A DNA stretch of 64,000 nt from an uncultured Clostridia bacterium (GTDB lineage: Bacteria > Bacillota > Clostridia > Oscillospirales > Acutalibacteraceae), in assembly GCA_937907605.1 (NCBI GenBank), contig CALCYI010000060.1, forward strand, positions 5,022 through 69,021, given 5' to 3'. Below the pieces are notes generated by a model. That model worked only from the letters and a program-made list of their open reading frames with translations. It ran no database searches and was not told where the DNA came from. The position numbers and the translations under genes are program-made. Shown one piece after another: positions 33,403 through 41,815 of this stretch. The stretch's first letter is position 1. Each line of letters opens with the position of its first letter.

Positions 33403-33999
33403 TTAATTATAATTAAGAAAAACCATACCGCCCTTTTTCATTTTTCCCGTATTCCAGAGCGCATCGAAGTCAAGCCATTCGTACGTGCTGTACGTTACGG
33501 CTTTTACCTTAAGCGCGCCGTTAGTATCGTCATAGCCGTTAATAATAAACCAGTGCCACTCATAATCCTTAAAACGCTTGTCCGAGTGATACAGGCAGAG
33601 ATAGGCAACGGGTCTACCGCCGTCTATCTGAGAAATTAACGCTCCCCTCGCCTCTTCATAGCTTTTACTTCCCTCTAAGCCCGAAAGAGTGACGCGACTT
33701 TCTTTGTCCTTAAGATATTCATAGAAGCCGTCGATATAAATATCAAGGCTGTCAATGCCCGACATTCTCGGGTGAAGATAAGGCTTCATAATATCCCCGA
33801 AGGAAATATATTTCTCCTTCGTAACGCTCTTAGCCTCGAACGGACAGAGCTTTGTACCCTTATACAAGTCGGAATAAATACATAGCTCTATCGCGGTTTC
33901 AGCCGCGCAGCCGCCTATTCTCATCATAAAGCCGTTGAACCATTCCTGATTTCCGCCGTAGGAGGCGCCAATATTATAATGAGGGAGTTCCTTTTTCAT
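33403..33999 (-). CDS. C39-like cysteine peptidase family protein
   Basis: About 198 residues, cytoplasmic by sequence. It resembles a clostridial family of stand-alone C39-type proteins: an oxyanion-type Gln in GGNQEWF (Q18), the candidate nucleophile Cys in RIGGCAAE (C31), then ISFGDIMKPYLHPRMSGIDS, and a later His in EWHWFIINGYDD. The His is followed by acidic residues that could complete a triad. The biochemical role has not been established. ATG 33999 has GGTGAT upstream; an ATG two codons earlier is also possible. Last gene of the operon starting at ydcF. Confidence 0.65.
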   Translation of the reverse strand: MKKELPHYNIGASYGGNQEWFNGFMMRIGGCAAETAIELCIYSDLYKGTKLCPFEAKSVTKEKYISFGDIMKPYLHPRMSGIDSLDIYIDGFYEYLKDKESRVTLSGLEGSKSYEEARGALISQIDGGRPVAYLCLYHSDKRFKDYEWHWFIINGYDDTNGALKVKAVTYSTYEWLDFDALWNTGKMKKGGMVFLNYN

Positions 34000-34027
34000 A
34001 CACATCACCGAGGAAATTTTATCACAC

Positions 34028-34513
34028 TCAGTACTTAAATTCAATCTCAATATTCGCGTCGGGTATTGAAAGGGACTTCATCTTGTTGTTTTTAGACTGA
34101 ATGAGAGTAAAGGTGCCGATACTCGTTTTTCCTTTTATAACGAAGTCCTCGTCCTTAACATAGGAATTGACTTTTTCAAGGGCTTCGAGATATGAAAACA
34201 CCTCGTAAAGAAGTATCGCGGGATTGGTTGAATCAAGGCTGCTTTTATCAAAGCTTTTTACAAAATCGCCCTGAGTGAAGGTTACCGTTTTACCGTCGCA
34301 GCTTATCGTCATACCCGCGGCATACGACGAAAGAGGCGTAATGAAAACGCCCTCCTCATTCCTCACAATCCTCGCGTCATAAGAAAAATCCCCCGTTTTA
34401 TAAACTGCATTCAAATCAAACTGAGTCTGTAAAACAGGGGTATAGGTCTTTGCCGAACAACCCGCAAAAGCCGAAAAAAGTATTAAAATTACAAGAAAAT
34501 ATGTACGCTTCAA
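34028..34513 (-). CDS. Lipoprotein of unknown function
   Basis: About 161 residues. A hydrophobic signal ends in S-A-F-A-G-C, a bacterial lipobox. The remaining 140 residues are beta-rich and unrecognised. The preferred start is TTG at 34513, since GGAG lies 9 bases upstream and the earlier GTG at 34522 overlaps that site. It follows nnrE/nnrD closely in the same transcript. Confidence 0.65.
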   Translation of the reverse strand: MKRTYFLVILILFSAFAGCSAKTYTPVLQTQFDLNAVYKTGDFSYDARIVRNEEGVFITPLSSYAAGMTISCDGKTVTFTQGDFVKSFDKSSLDSTNPAILLYEVFSYLEALEKVNSYVKDEDFVIKGKTSIGTFTLIQSKNNKMKSLSIPDANIEIEFKY

Positions 34514-34527
34514 AAAAACCACTCCGA

Positions 34528-36027
34528 CTATTCAAAGTCAGACATTAAAGCACCGAGCTGTTCTGTCATATCACAGACAAGCATCCCTCTTTTGCTTTTT
34601 ATTTGAGCGCACAAATCGCCGCATAAGCCATGGATATATACAGCCGCCTTAGCCGCGTCGAAGGGCGAGAGCCCCTGTGCAACGAGGGCACCTATCATAC
34701 CCGAGAGCATATCGCCGCTTCCGCCCATAGCCATTCCGGGATTACCGGTAGTATTTACAAACACGCTGTATCCGTCCGTAACAACGGTATTTGCACCTTT
34801 TAATACAAGGATAATTTTGTTCTCCTTAGCAAAATCCGCAGCAAACTCTATTCTGCTCTCCTGTATCTCGGCAACCTGCTTTGATATGAGCCTTGCCATC
34901 TCGCCGGGATGGGGCGTAAGAACAATCGGCACTTTAATCTCCTTAAGAATAGATATGCTCTCTTTTATGCAATTTATACCGTCCGCGTCCAAAATTACGG
35001 GACATTTCGCTCCTCTTAGTACCGCCTCGGTGATTTCGCGGGTGTCGTCGTTAACGCCCATACCACAGCCGAGCACGATACTGTCAGCCCAGTCGGTATC
35101 AGAGAGTATTCCCGCCGCAGCGTATTTTGAGAAGGTCCCCTCCTCATTATTAAGAACGGGGTTAAAAATCGGCTGTGTGAGGTGGGAAGCAACGAGCGGA
35201 TACGCAGTTTCGGGAACGGTTACCTTAACAAGCCCCGCGCCCGAGCGAAGCGCAGCCTCGGCAGCGATAACCGCCGCGCCGAACATTTTATAGCTTCCGC
35301 AGATATTGAGCTGATGTCCAAAGTCGCCCTTGTTGGCGTTCTTATCGCGGTTTTTAAACATTGCCTTTACGTCTGATTTTTCAATAGTGTTGACGTATTC
35401 GCCCTCATAGCAGTCCTCGGGAATACCGATATTAACCGTTACCGTCTCTCCGCAGTATGAGTTAGCAGGTGGAAGAATATGACAATATTTAAGCGTTGAA
35501 ATTGCAATAGTGAAATCAGCTTTTATACAGTTTGCACACACCTTTCCCGTCGTAGCGTCCGTACCGCTCGGCGTATCGACCGAAATAACCGTCGCGCCCG
35601 AAGCGTTGACCGCCTCAAAAACCTTATCAAAAGGCGCTCTCGGCTCGCCGTGGAAGCCGATACCGAAAATGCAGTCCACGATATAATCGCAGTCAGTAAA
35701 ATCAAGACTTTGAGTTACCTCAACTCCCGAGGAGATAGCCTCGTTATAATACTTTAGCGGCTCAGCAATGCTCGGCTCCTTATCGCACAATACAATTTTC
35801 GCATCCGCTCCGTAACACCATAAAAGCCGCGCAATTACAAAGCCGTCGCCCGCGTTCTTACCGTTACCGCAGAGCACGAGCACGCGCTTATTTACCATAT
35901 CGTATTTTTCAGTCATCGCCTCAAAGCAGGCTGTGCCCGCTCTCAACATCAGCTCCGCTTCGGTTGAATAGTCCTCAAAGCATTTCTGCTCAACCCTGCG
36001 GATTTCATCTGCTGTCAGTATTCTCAT
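34528..36027 (-). CDS. nnrE-nnrD: Bifunctional NAD(P)H-hydrate epimerase/ADP-dependent dehydratase
   Basis: 499 residues. Residues about 1-205 are the YjeF-N epimerase domain (CGNGKNAGDGFVIA near 53-66; VISVDTPSGTD). Residues about 225-495 form the carbohydrate kinase-like dehydratase with LTPHPGEMARL and NPGMAMGGSGDMLSGMI. Together they repair hydrated NADH and NADPH. It overlaps the PLC-like gene by 4 bases (ATGA), part of the ydcF transcript. Confidence 0.96.
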   Translation of the reverse strand: MRILTADEIRRVEQKCFEDYSTEAELMLRAGTACFEAMTEKYDMVNKRVLVLCGNGKNAGDGFVIARLLWCYGADAKIVLCDKEPSIAEPLKYYNEAISSGVEVTQSLDFTDCDYIVDCIFGIGFHGEPRAPFDKVFEAVNASGATVISVDTPSGTDATTGKVCANCIKADFTIAISTLKYCHILPPANSYCGETVTVNIGIPEDCYEGEYVNTIEKSDVKAMFKNRDKNANKGDFGHQLNICGSYKMFGAAVIAAEAALRSGAGLVKVTVPETAYPLVASHLTQPIFNPVLNNEEGTFSKYAAAGILSDTDWADSIVLGCGMGVNDDTREITEAVLRGAKCPVILDADGINCIKESISILKEIKVPIVLTPHPGEMARLISKQVAEIQESRIEFAADFAKENKIILVLKGANTVVTDGYSVFVNTTGNPGMAMGGSGDMLSGMIGALVAQGLSPFDAAKAAVYIHGLCGDLCAQIKSKRGMLVCDMTEQLGALMSDFE

Positions 36028-36710
36028 ATTTGCTCCGGTATTTTATCAATTTCGTTTATAATTCCTCTGTTCTTCAAATCTTTCATTAATTCTCTGCTTA
36101 CCTCATCCACAAAATCGCTCATTATCTGAGGAGTCAGGTAGCAGTATTCAATTTCTTTCGGTTTATTCACTGTATAATGCTTAACAATATTTTTCATCTG
36201 CCGTGAAATTTCATCGTTTTTATACCATTCGGGATAGGCTTCATTCCACCCGTTATAACTCTTAAACAGTTCAAATGAAGGGCTGTCATTTGCAGCAAAA
36301 TACAGGAAATCAATATTATTCCTCTCGGCTGCAACGGTTTTTCTTACTTCCTCATTATACCTGAAATCACCATAGGTCATTTCAATAGGAAGGAACAGTT
36401 TGTTTGCATAATAGCAGTCAGCAAACAGGTGGATATAATAGCCGATATAGAATGATTTTTTCTTGATATCGGTTTCGTTTTTGATATATGTGTCGTAGAT
36501 ATAATTATAATCGCAGTCCATCTTTTTGGAATAGTAATAATCCTTTGTAAAATGCGTTTCGCCTGTCGGCGGAAGATAAGCTCCGTGGTCACTATCGGGA
36601 ATACCGCAATCAGGTGCAATATTGCCAATGATAAAATACCGGGTATTCAGCGTTTTCAAGTGCGGCAACAGCTTATCCGCTATTCTGAAATGATTAGCCC
36701 AAGTCGGCAT
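36024..36710 (-). CDS. Zinc-dependent phospholipase C-like protein
   Basis: 228 residues. It begins MPTWANHFRIADKLL, with a Trp near the N-terminus as in zinc-dependent phospholipase C/S1-P1 fold proteins, then IGNIAPDCGIPD, HFTKDYYY and YIGYYIHLFADCYYANK (H-x3-D type metal ligands). No signal peptide is visible, so it is probably a cytoplasmic member, unlike the secreted toxin enzymes; the substrate is unknown. It is more AT-rich than nnrE/nnrD and overlaps the ydcF-like gene by 17 bases, suggesting that the two arrived together. Confidence 0.75.
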   Translation of the reverse strand: MPTWANHFRIADKLLPHLKTLNTRYFIIGNIAPDCGIPDSDHGAYLPPTGETHFTKDYYYSKKMDCDYNYIYDTYIKNETDIKKKSFYIGYYIHLFADCYYANKLFLPIEMTYGDFRYNEEVRKTVAAERNNIDFLYFAANDSPSFELFKSYNGWNEAYPEWYKNDEISRQMKNIVKHYTVNKPKEIEYCYLTPQIMSDFVDEVSRELMKDLKNRGIINEIDKIPEQI

Positions 36711-37272
36711 AGTGTTCTCCTGTTTGTTCTTCTATTCTTTTGATTTCGCCCATTACTCGCTCTCTGCCGTATTCGGTTTGATACCAATTATCCTTGCTGA
36801 TACCGAAGCCGTCAAAGGAAACAACTGTAAAATCCAAATTGGGAAAATACATTTGATAGAGCAAAAGGCAGCGCTTTGCGTGAAAAGATTTACATACAAT
36901 CAGAGCTTTGCTGATAGATAATTTGTTTTCATCAACAACACGCCTTGCATATTCAGCATTTTGTTTGGTATAACCCGACTCGTTTTCACCGTAAATATCG
37001 CTTTCATTAACACCATTTTTTATCAGAATATCTTTATAGAAATCGTATTCCGTTTCATATTCGGGAAGAGGAAAACAATCACGCTTTACGCTATACTTTC
37101 CGCCTATAATGACTTTATCGGCATATTCATTTTTATATAATTCCGCAGCAAGTTCGGCTGCTTCGGGTAGAGAGCCACCGACAACAAATATTACATCTGC
37201 TTTTCGTGGCGATTTTCCTATAAATATGTAATCTGCAATATCAGTATAACTACTATTCGACTCACAAAACAT
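36694..37272 (-). CDS. YdcF-like (DUF218) protein
   Basis: About 192 residues. The DUF218 fold is recognisable from ADVIFVVGGSLPEAAELAAELYK, ENESGYTKQNAEYARRVV and ALIVCKSFHAKRCLLLYQM. Members bind SAM or act in envelope metabolism; the function is not established. ATG 37272 follows GGTGAT. It is the first gene of a transcript running through PLC-like, nnrE/nnrD, lipoprotein and C39-like genes. AT-rich relative to flanking genes. Confidence 0.75.
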   Translation of the reverse strand: MFCESNSSYTDIADYIFIGKSPRKADVIFVVGGSLPEAAELAAELYKNEYADKVIIGGKYSVKRDCFPLPEYETEYDFYKDILIKNGVNESDIYGENESGYTKQNAEYARRVVDENKLSISKALIVCKSFHAKRCLLLYQMYFPNLDFTVVSFDGFGISKDNWYQTEYGRERVMGEIKRIEEQTGEHYADLG

Positions 37273-37288
37273 AATTATCACCAAGAAT

Positions 37289-37317
37289 ATTTTATTACAT
37301 TAGATACACAAGGTCAA
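37289..37317 (-). promoter_or_regulatory. Promoter of the ydcF-like operon
   Basis: Leftward TTGACC (37317-37312), 17 bases, TAAAAT (37294-37289). Confidence 0.8.
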
Positions 37318-37325
37318 TAAAAAAA

Positions 37326-37347
37326 TCGGACGGGTTACACCGTCCGA
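37326..37347 (-). terminator. Terminator of the secreted lipase gene
   Basis: 8-bp stem TCGGACGG (37326-37333) with CCGTCCGA (37340-37347), then a leftward run of seven T. It also overlaps the upstream side of the ydcF-like promoter region. Confidence 0.88.
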
Positions 37348-37366
37348 CCTTATAAATGTTGTATTA

Positions 37367-38719
37367 TTATCCGCCGCAGTTTACGATATTGCTGAGCACT
37401 CCTCTGTAGAAGGAATGAGTGCTGCTTACAGTCTCATTTAACACGCCGCCGCAGAAGGTAAGATGGTCGCCGTCAACGACGGGCATTACATACCATACGC
37501 CCTTCTTCTTTGCAGTAACGCCTACGTACGATGAGGTATGAGCGTCGTCAACTCTCTTGCCGTTCTCATAGTGGAACGGATACTGGCCTGACTCAACGTT
37601 TACCATACCGTCGTTACGCTTCCAGCTTGCCGTATTTGCCTTGGTTTTTGTAGTAGTAACCTTGGTCTTATATGCACCGTAGCCGTCATAATAATAGCCT
37701 GCGGTAGTACCGCTGTAATTACAGATTGCTCTGCCTGAAATCTGGAACGGAGCCCACATACGAGCCGTCGGCTTATAGGTACCGAGAAGCGTTTTATAGG
37801 TACGGTCGCCGTAATATGAGAAATAATAAATATTATCCTGAAGCTCAAGGTTCTTATTCATATCAATCGCCTTGTCAAGAGCTAAATCCGCAAAGGCGTT
37901 ATCGTTATGATTCATAAAGTCAGAATTAACGATTCTTGTATAAAGACTTTCAAGAGTGTCGTCGCTCTTTGTTACGATACCGAAATGCTCAAGCTGGAAG
38001 TCATATAAGCCCTTGAGAGAGGTTACGCTGAGCGCCTTGCTTCCCGCCGTCATAAGCTCGCCAACTAAGTTAACAATGCTCGGTAATGCCTCGCATACTG
38101 TTGAACCGTTGCTCGGAGCTGCAAGGGTGGTAAGAGAATATACCCAATCCCTCTTTCCGCCTGTGAAGAGCGGTGAAACCTCAAGACCGTTTGCCGACGC
38201 ATAATCGCGCTCCTCAGCGCTGCCCTCAGCAAGAAGCTGGATAAGAAGACGGCTTGTTACTCCGCCGAAGCTGTGTCCAACGAGGTTAATAGGATTGGAA
38301 GCGTTCCATTCCTTCTTCATAAGCCTTCCATAGCCGTTTGAGGTATAATCCCTGCCGTAGCGGTCGTGACCGTGAACAGCAGCGTGATATGCGCCGTAAT
38401 CTGTTACCGTACCCTTAAGCTGTGCATAAAGCTCGCACGCTCTGTCCCAAGCGCTTGAGATAGGACCTACCGATGCCTCGTAACATTCGTTGCCGTAGCT
38501 TTCAATAAAACTGTCGATACTGCCTGAGGTGTAGCCCCAGTACTGGATAATGGAGTTAATGTCATCGTATTCGCCGAAGCCCGCAAGACCGTGAACCAAT
38601 ACGATGGGGTGCTTAGCAGCATATTTTGATGTAGCCGCTGAAGCAGGCATAATGCTGACTGAGATTAAAAGAACCAGAGTCAGCACAAATGAAATGAACT
38701 TAGTTAATGTCTTTTTCAT
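37367..38719 (-). CDS. Secreted triacylglycerol lipase
   Basis: 450 residues. A Sec signal peptide (1-29, ...PASAA) precedes an alpha/beta-hydrolase domain: HPIVLVHGLAGFGE (oxyanion), the nucleophile elbow GHSFGG (Ser150) and DGDHLTF near the C-terminus (candidate catalytic His). Size and the VGPISSAWDRACELYAQLKG region resemble family I.5/I.6 lipases such as staphylococcal and Geobacillus lipase, which bind Zn and Ca. It is secreted to digest triglycerides or esters. It is a monocistronic unit with its own promoter and terminator. Confidence 0.9.
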   Translation of the reverse strand: MKKTLTKFISFVLTLVLLISVSIMPASAATSKYAAKHPIVLVHGLAGFGEYDDINSIIQYWGYTSGSIDSFIESYGNECYEASVGPISSAWDRACELYAQLKGTVTDYGAYHAAVHGHDRYGRDYTSNGYGRLMKKEWNASNPINLVGHSFGGVTSRLLIQLLAEGSAEERDYASANGLEVSPLFTGGKRDWVYSLTTLAAPSNGSTVCEALPSIVNLVGELMTAGSKALSVTSLKGLYDFQLEHFGIVTKSDDTLESLYTRIVNSDFMNHNDNAFADLALDKAIDMNKNLELQDNIYYFSYYGDRTYKTLLGTYKPTARMWAPFQISGRAICNYSGTTAGYYYDGYGAYKTKVTTTKTKANTASWKRNDGMVNVESGQYPFHYENGKRVDDAHTSSYVGVTAKKKGVWYVMPVVDGDHLTFCGGVLNETVSSTHSFYRGVLSNIVNCGG

Positions 38720-38757
38720 AAATATACTCCTTTAAAATAGAATAATACAACATATTG

Positions 38758-38786
38758 ATTATAACATAAACATTATTATAATACAA
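38758..38786 (-). promoter_or_regulatory. Promoter of the secreted lipase gene
   Basis: Leftward TTGTAT (38786-38781), 17 bases, TATAAT (38763-38758), 38 bases before the ATG. The 38720-38880 stretch is otherwise AT-rich and holds nothing else that I can support. Confidence 0.75.
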
Positions 38787-38880
38787 GTTTAACAAAAATA
38801 TTTGTTAAAATTTGTTAAAAATGTATAATTGTTTCCTTACTAATGTTATTTTAATTTTGAATATATAGTAAAAATAAACA

Positions 38881-38908
38881 AAGGGCACCTGCATTTACAG
38901 GTGCCCTT
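38881..38908 (-). terminator. Terminator of the iron alcohol dehydrogenase gene
   Basis: Perfect 11-bp stem (38881-38891 with 38898-38908), 6-base loop, T-rich leftward flank. It lies 12 bases beyond the stop codon. Confidence 0.9.
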
Positions 38909-38920
38909 AATTGTAAAAAT

Positions 38921-40132
38921 TTACTCCATAAATGAACGGATTACTGCTTCACACTCGGCAGCGTCCATAATCTTGGGAACGGGATAGCCGGGATTACCCT
39001 CCTTAAGCGCACGCTTTACAAGAGTGGGCATATCCTCCTCCTTGATAAAATCGAACTTCTCGGGAATGTTCATAGCCTTGTTCATTCTTCTCACCTCGGC
39101 TATAAACGCCTTGCCCTTTTCCTCGGTCGACATGGTAGGCGCGGTAATGCCTATAATATCAGCGAGTTTAGCAAGTTGAGGATAAGCGGCGTCGCCGTAC
39201 CAGTCAAGCACATACGGAAGAATTACCGCATTTGCAAGCCCGTGTGGCGTTCCGTAAAGACCGCCGAGATTATGCGCAATTGCATGAACGTATCCTACGA
39301 AAGCCTGTGTAAACGCACAGCCCGCAAGATACGAGCCCTTGAGCATATTTTCCCTCGCTTCAAGGTCCTTGCCGTCTGCGTAAGCCTTTTCAAGATTTTC
39401 GTGAATCAGCTTAGTAGCGTCCTCGGCGTACTTAAGAGTTGCCTTAACGTTGCTTTTACCAATATATGCCTCAACCGCGTGAGTAAGCGCGTCCATACCT
39501 GTTGTCGATGTGATATGCGGCGGCAAACCTACGGTAAGAGCCGGGTCAAGCACCGCGTACTTCGGACGGAGACAGATATCGTTAATCGCGTTTTTCTCAT
39601 GAGTTTCGGGGTCGGTAACTACTGCGGCAACCGTGGTTTCGGAGCCCGTGCCAGCCGTTGTAGGAACAGCGAAGAACGGCGGGAGCTTATGTAAAACCTT
39701 GAGGTAGCCCCTCATGGACCTTACTGACTGTCTCGGCTTAACAACTCTCGCTGCGGCAGCCTTGGCGCAGTCCATCGGCGAGCCTCCGCCGAAGGCGATA
39801 ATACCCTGACAGCCGTTGGAAACGTACAGCTCTCTTGCTTCCTCAATATTCGGAATAGTCGGGTTCGGCTGAACTCCGTCATATACAACGTAGTCAATGC
39901 CTACCTCGGTCAACTTTTCGAACATCGGGTCAAGAAGATGTAAGCCCATAAGACCTTTATCCGTAACGACCATAACCTTGGTTATGCCCTTATTCTTAAT
40001 GAATTCGGGAAGTCTGAGTACGGAGTCAACGCCCTCAAGAAGCTCAGGCTCGGACCAGTCCATAAAGCACATAGCAACCTTAAAAACTCTCTGATATATT
40101 CTGTACCAGCATTTTTTAAGAGTCCAGAGCAT
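38921..40132 (-). CDS. Iron-containing alcohol dehydrogenase
   Basis: 403 residues, type III ADH family. NAD(P) binding is marked by FGGGSPMDCAKA and PTTAGTGSETT; the Fe ligands lie in GMDALTHAVEAYI and HAIAHNLGGLYGTPHG (Asp and His residues). It interconverts an alcohol and an aldehyde in fermentation; the substrate is unknown. It has its own promoter and terminator. An N-terminal hydrophobic stretch (about 1-25) before EPELLEGVD is longer than in many members. Confidence 0.95.
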   Translation of the reverse strand: MLWTLKKCWYRIYQRVFKVAMCFMDWSEPELLEGVDSVLRLPEFIKNKGITKVMVVTDKGLMGLHLLDPMFEKLTEVGIDYVVYDGVQPNPTIPNIEEARELYVSNGCQGIIAFGGGSPMDCAKAAAARVVKPRQSVRSMRGYLKVLHKLPPFFAVPTTAGTGSETTVAAVVTDPETHEKNAINDICLRPKYAVLDPALTVGLPPHITSTTGMDALTHAVEAYIGKSNVKATLKYAEDATKLIHENLEKAYADGKDLEARENMLKGSYLAGCAFTQAFVGYVHAIAHNLGGLYGTPHGLANAVILPYVLDWYGDAAYPQLAKLADIIGITAPTMSTEEKGKAFIAEVRRMNKAMNIPEKFDFIKEEDMPTLVKRALKEGNPGYPVPKIMDAAECEAVIRSFME

Positions 40133-40164
40133 CTTAAAAATCTCCTTTCATATTTTTCATTTAT

Positions 40165-40193
40165 ATTTTAATACAGACAAACAGATTTTGCAA
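40165..40193 (-). promoter_or_regulatory. Promoter of the iron alcohol dehydrogenase gene
   Basis: Leftward TTGCAA (40193-40188), 17 bases, TAAAAT (40170-40165). Confidence 0.75.
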
Positions 40194-40199
40194 CAGTAA

Positions 40200-40228
40200 T
40201 TTACTTTTAAAAGCGTTTATGTTATAAT
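40200..40228 (+). promoter_or_regulatory. Promoter of the sialidase gene
   Basis: TTTACT (40200-40205), 17 bases, TATAAT (40223-40228), 19 bases before the start codon. Back to back with the dehydrogenase promoter. Confidence 0.75.
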
Positions 40229-40247
40229 AATTTCAGGAGATGATACT

Positions 40248-41510
40248 ATGATTCTTTTCAGCAACGATAACGGCTTTGAATACAGGATACCGAGCATGGT
40301 TAATGCGGGCGGTACCCTCGTAGCAGTCTGCGACAACGGAAGAAGCGGCGCGGACTGGGGATATATTGAGCTTGCATTAAGGCGCAGTACGGATAACGGC
40401 GAGAGCTGGAGCGAGGTTAAGACTCTTGCGGCACCGCCCGCACGTTCGACCTCCTCCGACATAGAAAATACAAAGTCGGCATTTTTCATAGACCCCTGTA
40501 TGACGGTTGCTCAAAACGGGGATATTATACTTCTTGTTACCTTCTTCCCCGAGTCAAAGGGCGTGCATAATCTAAAATACCTTGAGGCTAAAAAGGCGGC
40601 GTTCACAAGCTTTGACGGCAGGAACTGCTCTATTTTATACGACAAGGACGACAACTATTACATAGTTCTTGAAAACGGAGTAATACTCGACGGCAGAAAA
40701 GCGAAAACGCCGTATACGCTTAAAGGACTCGGCGAGCTTTACAAGGGCGAGGAATACGTAGGAAACGTATATCTTAACGGCGCTCAGGGCAAGGCTGAGG
40801 AGGGCACGAAAACCTCCTTCGGCGCTCCGCTCAAGGCGCCTAAGCGCAGTTTCATATTCCTTATGAAATCAAGCGATAAGGGACTTACCTGGACTAAGCC
40901 GAGGGATATAACGCCGACAATTCTCAACGAAAAGGACGGCGCGTTCATAGGGGTTGCACCCGGCAGGGGCATAACCTTAAAGAGCGGAAGAATTATTATG
41001 CCGCTTTATAATACTAAGGGCTCCGTGTGTATATACTCCGATGACGACGGTATAAGCTGGCAGAGGAATCAGGGGCTCCCCGTCACGGGCAACAAGGGCG
41101 AATGCTGCTTAATAGAAGCGCCCAGCAGCAGGCTTTACAGCTACGGCACGGAAAACGGAAAAATCCCCGAAACCATTTCGTTCGACAACGGTATAGTATG
41201 GGCAAAGGGCGACAGGCTTCCCTATAAATCCCCTAAATGTCAGAAGAGCACGGCGGTAATTGGCGAGCGTGTTTTCATTGCGCACCCGTCGGGCAGCAAG
41301 AGGACAAACGGCGTTATTTCCAAAGGACATTTTGAATATGACAAAAAGGGCGATTTCAGAGGAATTAAGTGGCAGAAGAAGGAGATTGAAATAACAGACG
41401 GCTTCTTTGCATATTCCTGTATGGCTGAAATTGATTCAAACACGCTCGGAATACTCTATGAAAGCAAGCAAAGCGGCGAAATCAGATTTGAAAAAATTAA
41501 AGTTGAATAA
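40248..41510 (+). CDS. GH33-type sialidase, no secretion signal
   Basis: 420 residues. The FRIP motif appears as YRIPS (12-16), placing the catalytic arginine early. Asp boxes S-x-D-x-G-x-x-W are visible as STDNGESW (47-54), SSDKGLTW (middle) and SDDDGISW. The family cleaves terminal sialic acid from glycans. There is no signal peptide or wall anchor, so this member is probably intracellular and works on imported sialo-oligosaccharides; it may instead be a sialidase-like enzyme of other specificity. No nan catabolic genes are adjacent. AGGAGATGATACT precedes the ATG. Confidence 0.85.
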   Translation: MILFSNDNGFEYRIPSMVNAGGTLVAVCDNGRSGADWGYIELALRRSTDNGESWSEVKTLAAPPARSTSSDIENTKSAFFIDPCMTVAQNGDIILLVTFFPESKGVHNLKYLEAKKAAFTSFDGRNCSILYDKDDNYYIVLENGVILDGRKAKTPYTLKGLGELYKGEEYVGNVYLNGAQGKAEEGTKTSFGAPLKAPKRSFIFLMKSSDKGLTWTKPRDITPTILNEKDGAFIGVAPGRGITLKSGRIIMPLYNTKGSVCIYSDDDGISWQRNQGLPVTGNKGECCLIEAPSSRLYSYGTENGKIPETISFDNGIVWAKGDRLPYKSPKCQKSTAVIGERVFIAHPSGSKRTNGVISKGHFEYDKKGDFRGIKWQKKEIEITDGFFAYSCMAEIDSNTLGILYESKQSGEIRFEKIKVE

Positions 41511-41517
41511 AAGAATT

Positions 41518-41545
41518 AAGGCTCGGAGCCAAAGCTCCGAGCCTT
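41518..41545. terminator. Shared terminator between sialidase and ferredoxin genes
   Basis: 12-bp perfect stem (41518-41529 with 41534-41545), 4-base loop, with TTTT rightward and A/T-rich sequence leftward. It separates convergent genes ending at 41510 and 41558. Confidence 0.9.
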
Positions 41546-41557
41546 TTATTGTATGTA

Positions 41558-41728
41558 TTATTCCATTGAAGGAGCGCCAACAGGACAAACGCCTTCGCAA
41601 GCACCGCACTCGATGCAGGTATCAGCATCAATTACGTACTTATCGTCGCCCTCTGAGATAGCGCCTACCGGACACTCTGCTGCGCAAGCGCCGCAGGAGA
41701 TACAATCATCAGAAATTACGTATGCCAT
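41558..41728 (-). CDS. 2[4Fe-4S] ferredoxin
   Basis: 56 residues, the size of clostridial bacterial-type ferredoxins. It has two C-x2-C-x2-C-x3-C-P cluster motifs, CISCGACAAECP (9-20) and CIECGACEGVCP (38-49). It carries electrons for fermentation redox enzymes at low potential. ATG 41728 is preceded by GGAGG. It has its own promoter and sits between the sialidase and ricT genes. Confidence 0.97.
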   Translation of the reverse strand: MAYVISDDCISCGACAAECPVGAISEGDDKYVIDADTCIECGACEGVCPVGAPSME

Positions 41729-41777
41729 AACAATTACCTCCGTTATAAATTTAGGTTTTCCTATTCCTATCGTATTA

Positions 41778-41806
41778 AATATAGCATTACATTAATTAAA
41801 ATGCAA
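41778..41806 (-). promoter_or_regulatory. Promoter of the ferredoxin gene
   Basis: Leftward TTGCAT (41806-41801), 17 bases, TATATT (41783-41778). Confidence 0.75.
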
Positions 41807-41815
41807 GTGTTTTTT

